Positions 60,471 through 64,000 of a stretch of DNA of 64,000 bases are shown one piece after another. Source of the stretch: Laccaria trichodermophora (taxonomy: Eukaryota; Basidiomycota; Agaricomycetes; Agaricales; Hydnangiaceae); assembly GCA_018417955.1 (NCBI GenBank), contig JACTVC010000001.1, forward strand, positions 1,798,001 through 1,862,000, given 5' to 3'. The notes below the pieces were generated by a model, which was not told where the DNA came from, did no database searches, and worked only from the letters and a program-made list of their open reading frames with translations. The position numbers were made by a program, and so were the translations under genes. Position 1 is the first letter of the stretch. Every line of letters starts with the position of its first letter.

Positions 60471-63400
60471 GCTTGTTCGGTGTGTTCTGGGAAATGGGAC
60501 ATTACGCTTCTCAAGGCATGACATGTATTCCGGTGAGTTTTCAAACCAACGGCGTTGTCTCTCCAAACTCATCCATCTCTCCCCACCCCTTATCGCACCT
60601 TCCAAACTAATCCTCAAGGCCAACGCCACTCTCACATTCCCTCCCCACTTGTAATCAATCTCATGCCCTCTAATCAGATCCGCATTCCCATGGCGAAGAA
60701 GGGGCGCCTGTCCACTTTTGCTTTTACGACCTTCAGAAGATACCATACTCTGTCCTCCTCCCCAATACCTCTCATCCTCTTCACGCTTTGACCCTGCCAC
60801 AGCCTCACTCTCTTTCCCCAGCCGCAGCAAGTGATCTACTGCATAACAAATCTGATGAGTTGTAGTTGGACATTGGGAGTCGATTTTTTCTCATGTATAT
60901 TATTCTCATCTATCCTTTTGAATCACTCGAGTGTGGTATGCTATTTAACTAAACATTGAGATCTCTTATTACATTGGAAATAATTTGACAATGCCGGATG
61001 TGACGTTAAAGTTCATTGAAGACATGAATTTCGAACAGCGGCACAAAGAAAGCTCTCAAACCTTCCACCATATTGTCAGACACAATTTCAATCGCCGCAG
61101 AATGTTAGCATGCATTGCTGATCGATATTTCAACTCTGATATCCATTTACAGTAAATGCTACCCATATACAGGAATTTTTCGACCTTTCTAGAATTGGGA
61201 GAACCACAGTATTCAGTTCCCATTCAAATTCAATCGTTCACGACCGACACAACCCTCCCAGAGACTCGGGGATTTGTCGATGTTTGGTTGGTCCTGTTGA
61301 TAGAAAAGACAGTGCAGAAGTACATATATACATTATGCAATGACAAGAAATAGTATACCAAAAGAATGTACTGTACTATTTTGACCTTGTGTTCACATCA
61401 TGCATCACAAATAGTTTTGAACTGAACACCTATGGAACTGTCACTAGTCACGACAGGTAGTGAACACCTGGTAGAATGAGTATAATAAATGGATTTTTTT
61501 TTTGCCCCCAGTGCTTTTTCGAACAACTTGAAGAACAATGTTCTAGGATGGTTGTATCATATATATATCAGTAATCCTCCCAGTCCTCCCATTTGCCCTT
61601 GCCAGTGTAAAACTTATGTGCATGCTTGGTACGATGACCTCGGCCAAGTATTGGCTCAGGAATGTCAACGGAAACCTCTTCAATGGTTGCGAGGAGGTCC
61701 TCACCACTTAACCGTTTGCCTGAGTTATGATGTAACATAGTCATCCCGAATACATTACTATTGGCTACCATTACTTACAATTATAATATTTGAACACTTC
61801 AAGTTTTCATGAACACTTTTGCCGCTGTCACGCATCACAAACACCTGTGAACATCTGTTTCTGTGAACACCATACGTCACGCGTCACACCCCATGAACAC
61901 TAGGTCGAAATAGTACAGTATATAATTATATCAAGTCAAAGTGAAGCACCTCTCCCCATCCGGCACGCTCGGGATTCAGTGCACTGCACCCTAACACCCC
62001 GTAGGAAGCGTCGCATCTACAACAGTCGCTTTCAAACCCCAGGACTCATATTGCCATGCGAAGCAATGGCCCGCAGCCCGCAAGTAGAACAGATAAAGGC
62101 ACACTGAGGGGTAGCAAACACGAAAGACCGTTAATGACTCTGGTATTCACTGGGGTAACTACGAGACACATCCTGGTCTTATATACTGTGGAAGGTAGGG
62201 TAAAGGGTTGAGTAAAGATGGGGATAATACCTAAAGAGAGTGACATGTGAAAGGTAAGGTGAGGGAGACGGGTGTCCGTAGGGGTATGAAACACATAAGT
62301 GTTGGGAGACGGGCCGAGGAATGGAGAGCGCGTATGCGCGAAGACGAGAGCGAGAAAGCCGGGATGGTTAAGTGAGTGATATGGAGGTCACGTTCGTTAC
62401 ATCACAGTCACCGACCGTAAATCGTGAGAGAGTCACCAAAAGTCGTCGACAGTCAAACGTTGACTCCACTGCCGTTTTGTCAGATTGCTCCTCTAGACGA
62501 CTGGCTAGGCCTGTCCAGGGCCTGTCACCTGAGTTCTTGGATTCGACCATCACCGTGCCAGTCCTTGGTGCCCTGACGCAAACAGTGTAGAAGCGATCAA
62601 AAATGGAGTCCAAAGCGTTCACATTTCTTGGAATCTGTCACTCACCACGACCACCCTCTCGAATCTCTCCATCTGCAAACGTCTCAAGCATCGCCTTCGT
62701 TGTAACTTCCTCGTTATATGTGCAGGAAGCGTGCCACATACGGTCAACGAGGATGATCAACGACTGTGTGGATATGCAGGAAAACGACGGGGAATCATCT
62801 CCGGTTAGGCCAGATGCTCATCTATGCCGCAATACTATCTTAACGTGTTTTGTTAGGAGTTTTATGGTTTGTAGACCCATGACGGACCGAGGACTTCTGA
62901 GATATGGATGGACCGATAGTTTGAAAAGTTCAAACCTGCGAAATAGGGGACGACGGAGGTACCATAGAAGCTCATAGAAGACCCCTTTGCAATAAAAAGA
63001 CAAAGGCTTCTCCACAATGGCAAGCAAAGGGTGCGTCAATTTTGATCTTGGAGTCTATATATTGGTCTGACTTGTTACTAGGCCATGTTTTGTTCCGGAC
63101 ATTTCGTCTTTAAGTGCACTGGGTCTGATAGTCAAGGGTTAGCAAGTCCAAAAGATATCTCGAGAGCAGGGTTATGATTTACACCCCTACGTACTTAGCT
63201 AGTAGTGCTATGGTACCAGATGATTTTGCCTCCACTTTTCATCATGATTTCGGTCTTCGAATTCTTCTTGTCATTTTATTCACTCCGTCCTCGACACCAT
63301 CTCAGCACCATCAGGCCCCTGTACATCTACAAAACCCAAAAAGAGGATGGGGGCGAGGGCGACGAGATCAACAGCAGCATCTGCATCAACACCACGTTCT

Positions 63401-63887
63401 TTGGTCAAATGCCCGTGAGGCCTGCGGCATTCTGCCACTTGCTTTTGTTTTCCGATTCAAAACCTGATTTGCTGCCACTCCATCTAGTTCGTCATATTTT
63501 CTGAGGCGGCGTTGACGAACATAAGGAAATCTTATGAACGATACTGCCAGGAAATCGAGGGACCAGTCGTGAAAAACGAGGACGGGTCACGGAAACCCAA
63601 AGCCCATGAAAACCCGACGTTTTACATCAGTCCCGGCCGCGTTTGGTTTCCGTTGTTCATTTTTCGATACTCCGCCATTCACATTTAGCTGCTGAGGTCA
63701 AAAAGTCGCGCAAGAACGCGTTCCGCCAGCGCGACCTGCGGTCATGGAAACTTGAAAAGCGATGACAAACTCGGCAAGTGAGCATGGGAAATGCGCCTTG
63801 ACTGAAAGCTGTGCTCACGCATGGTCAATTTGCACCTCCAAATCGTTAGGTTGAAATGAAGTTAAAGAGACGTAGGAGTAGGTCCAC

Positions 63888-64000
63888 CTCGACAGTCGAC
63901 GATACGAGGGCCACGCCTCGACTACAGAGCACAAGCTCGTACAAGAGACTTAGGACTAGGTTCATCTCGACAGTCGACGATACGAGGGCCGCGCCTCGAC
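63888..64000 (+). repeat. 78-bp tandem repeat running off the window
   Basis: CTCGACAGTCGACGATACGA occurs at 63,888 and again at 63,966, with the following GGGCC(A/G)CGCCTCGAC also shared. The repeat continues to the last base, so the array may extend beyond the window. The core is itself partly palindromic (CTCG...CGAG). Confidence 0.8.

Larger units (their letters stand above)
59461..64000. other. No gene recognised; repeats and long unassigned stretch
   Basis: Contains a tripled unit of about 170 bp (59,958-60,470), an inverted relative of the 51.5-kb repeats (60,540-60,650) and the 78-bp repeat at the right edge. Frames around 62,368-62,622 and 63,174-63,504 are open but show no domain. 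A short block near 63,851 (GTTGAAATGAAGT) resembles the start regions at 846 and 4,108. Confidence 0.45.

Overview
This window looks like a transposon-rich segment of an Agaricomycete (mushroom-forming basidiomycete) genome. Genes are cut into many exons by 45-65 bp introns, the uncharacterised protein at 4.1-6.0 kb belongs to a family I know only from Agaricomycetes, and the Gypsy, hAT and Helitron elements are of the types usual there. No bacterial features, CRISPR arrays, rRNA or tRNA genes were seen. All reading was by eye; no searches or computations were run.

Layout. 1-2.7 kb: broken fragments of conserved genes (ATG7-like E1 fragment, Pub1/TIA1-type RRM, C2H2 zinc finger). 4.1-6.0 kb: Agaricomycete-specific uncharacterised gene. 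6.0-9.3 kb: a 13-exon gene whose frame joins a TALE/KN-type homeodomain to a complete seven-blade Tup1-type WD40 propeller; this is the most unusual host-like gene here. 10.26-27.91 kb: one Ty3/Gypsy chromovirus on the minus strand (446-bp LTRs, AAAAT target duplication) with gag, pol and an extra 918-codon ORF3, broken by three later insertions. 28.28-29.39 kb: the 5' end of a second, CpG-depleted Gypsy copy. 29.39-46.77 kb: a hAT element with a transposase on the minus strand and an Spt5-like NGN/KOW gene on the plus strand, broken by two palindromic insertions. 46.8-50.8 kb: PP2C and TGS1 fragments and two unrecognised genes. 52.7-59.4 kb: an AT-rich Helitron on the minus strand whose Rep-helicase frame of about 2,100 codons is interrupted only by eight TGA codons (plus one frameshift near the C-terminus). 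59.5-64 kb: repeats and no recognised gene.

Two non-autonomous families drive the nested structure. Four 'Pal' elements (0.8-6.7 kb) are giant inverted repeats with ends GACTGGTRGCTRCC / CACWAGTRGCTRC and 7-bp target duplications; their arms are built of TTTCATT-rich and TTTGTAGT-rich modules. Two 1.5-kb 'E' elements have 8-bp target duplications. Removing Pal1, Pal4 and E1 with one target copy each restores the Gypsy frames exactly, which fixes their boundaries.

A common decay signature runs through the window. All nine LTR-LTR differences are CpG transitions, the stops in Gypsy ORF3 are TGA at probable CGA codons, and the Helitron stops are all TGA, several at positions where relatives have Arg. 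This fits CpG methylation followed by deamination acting on repeats.
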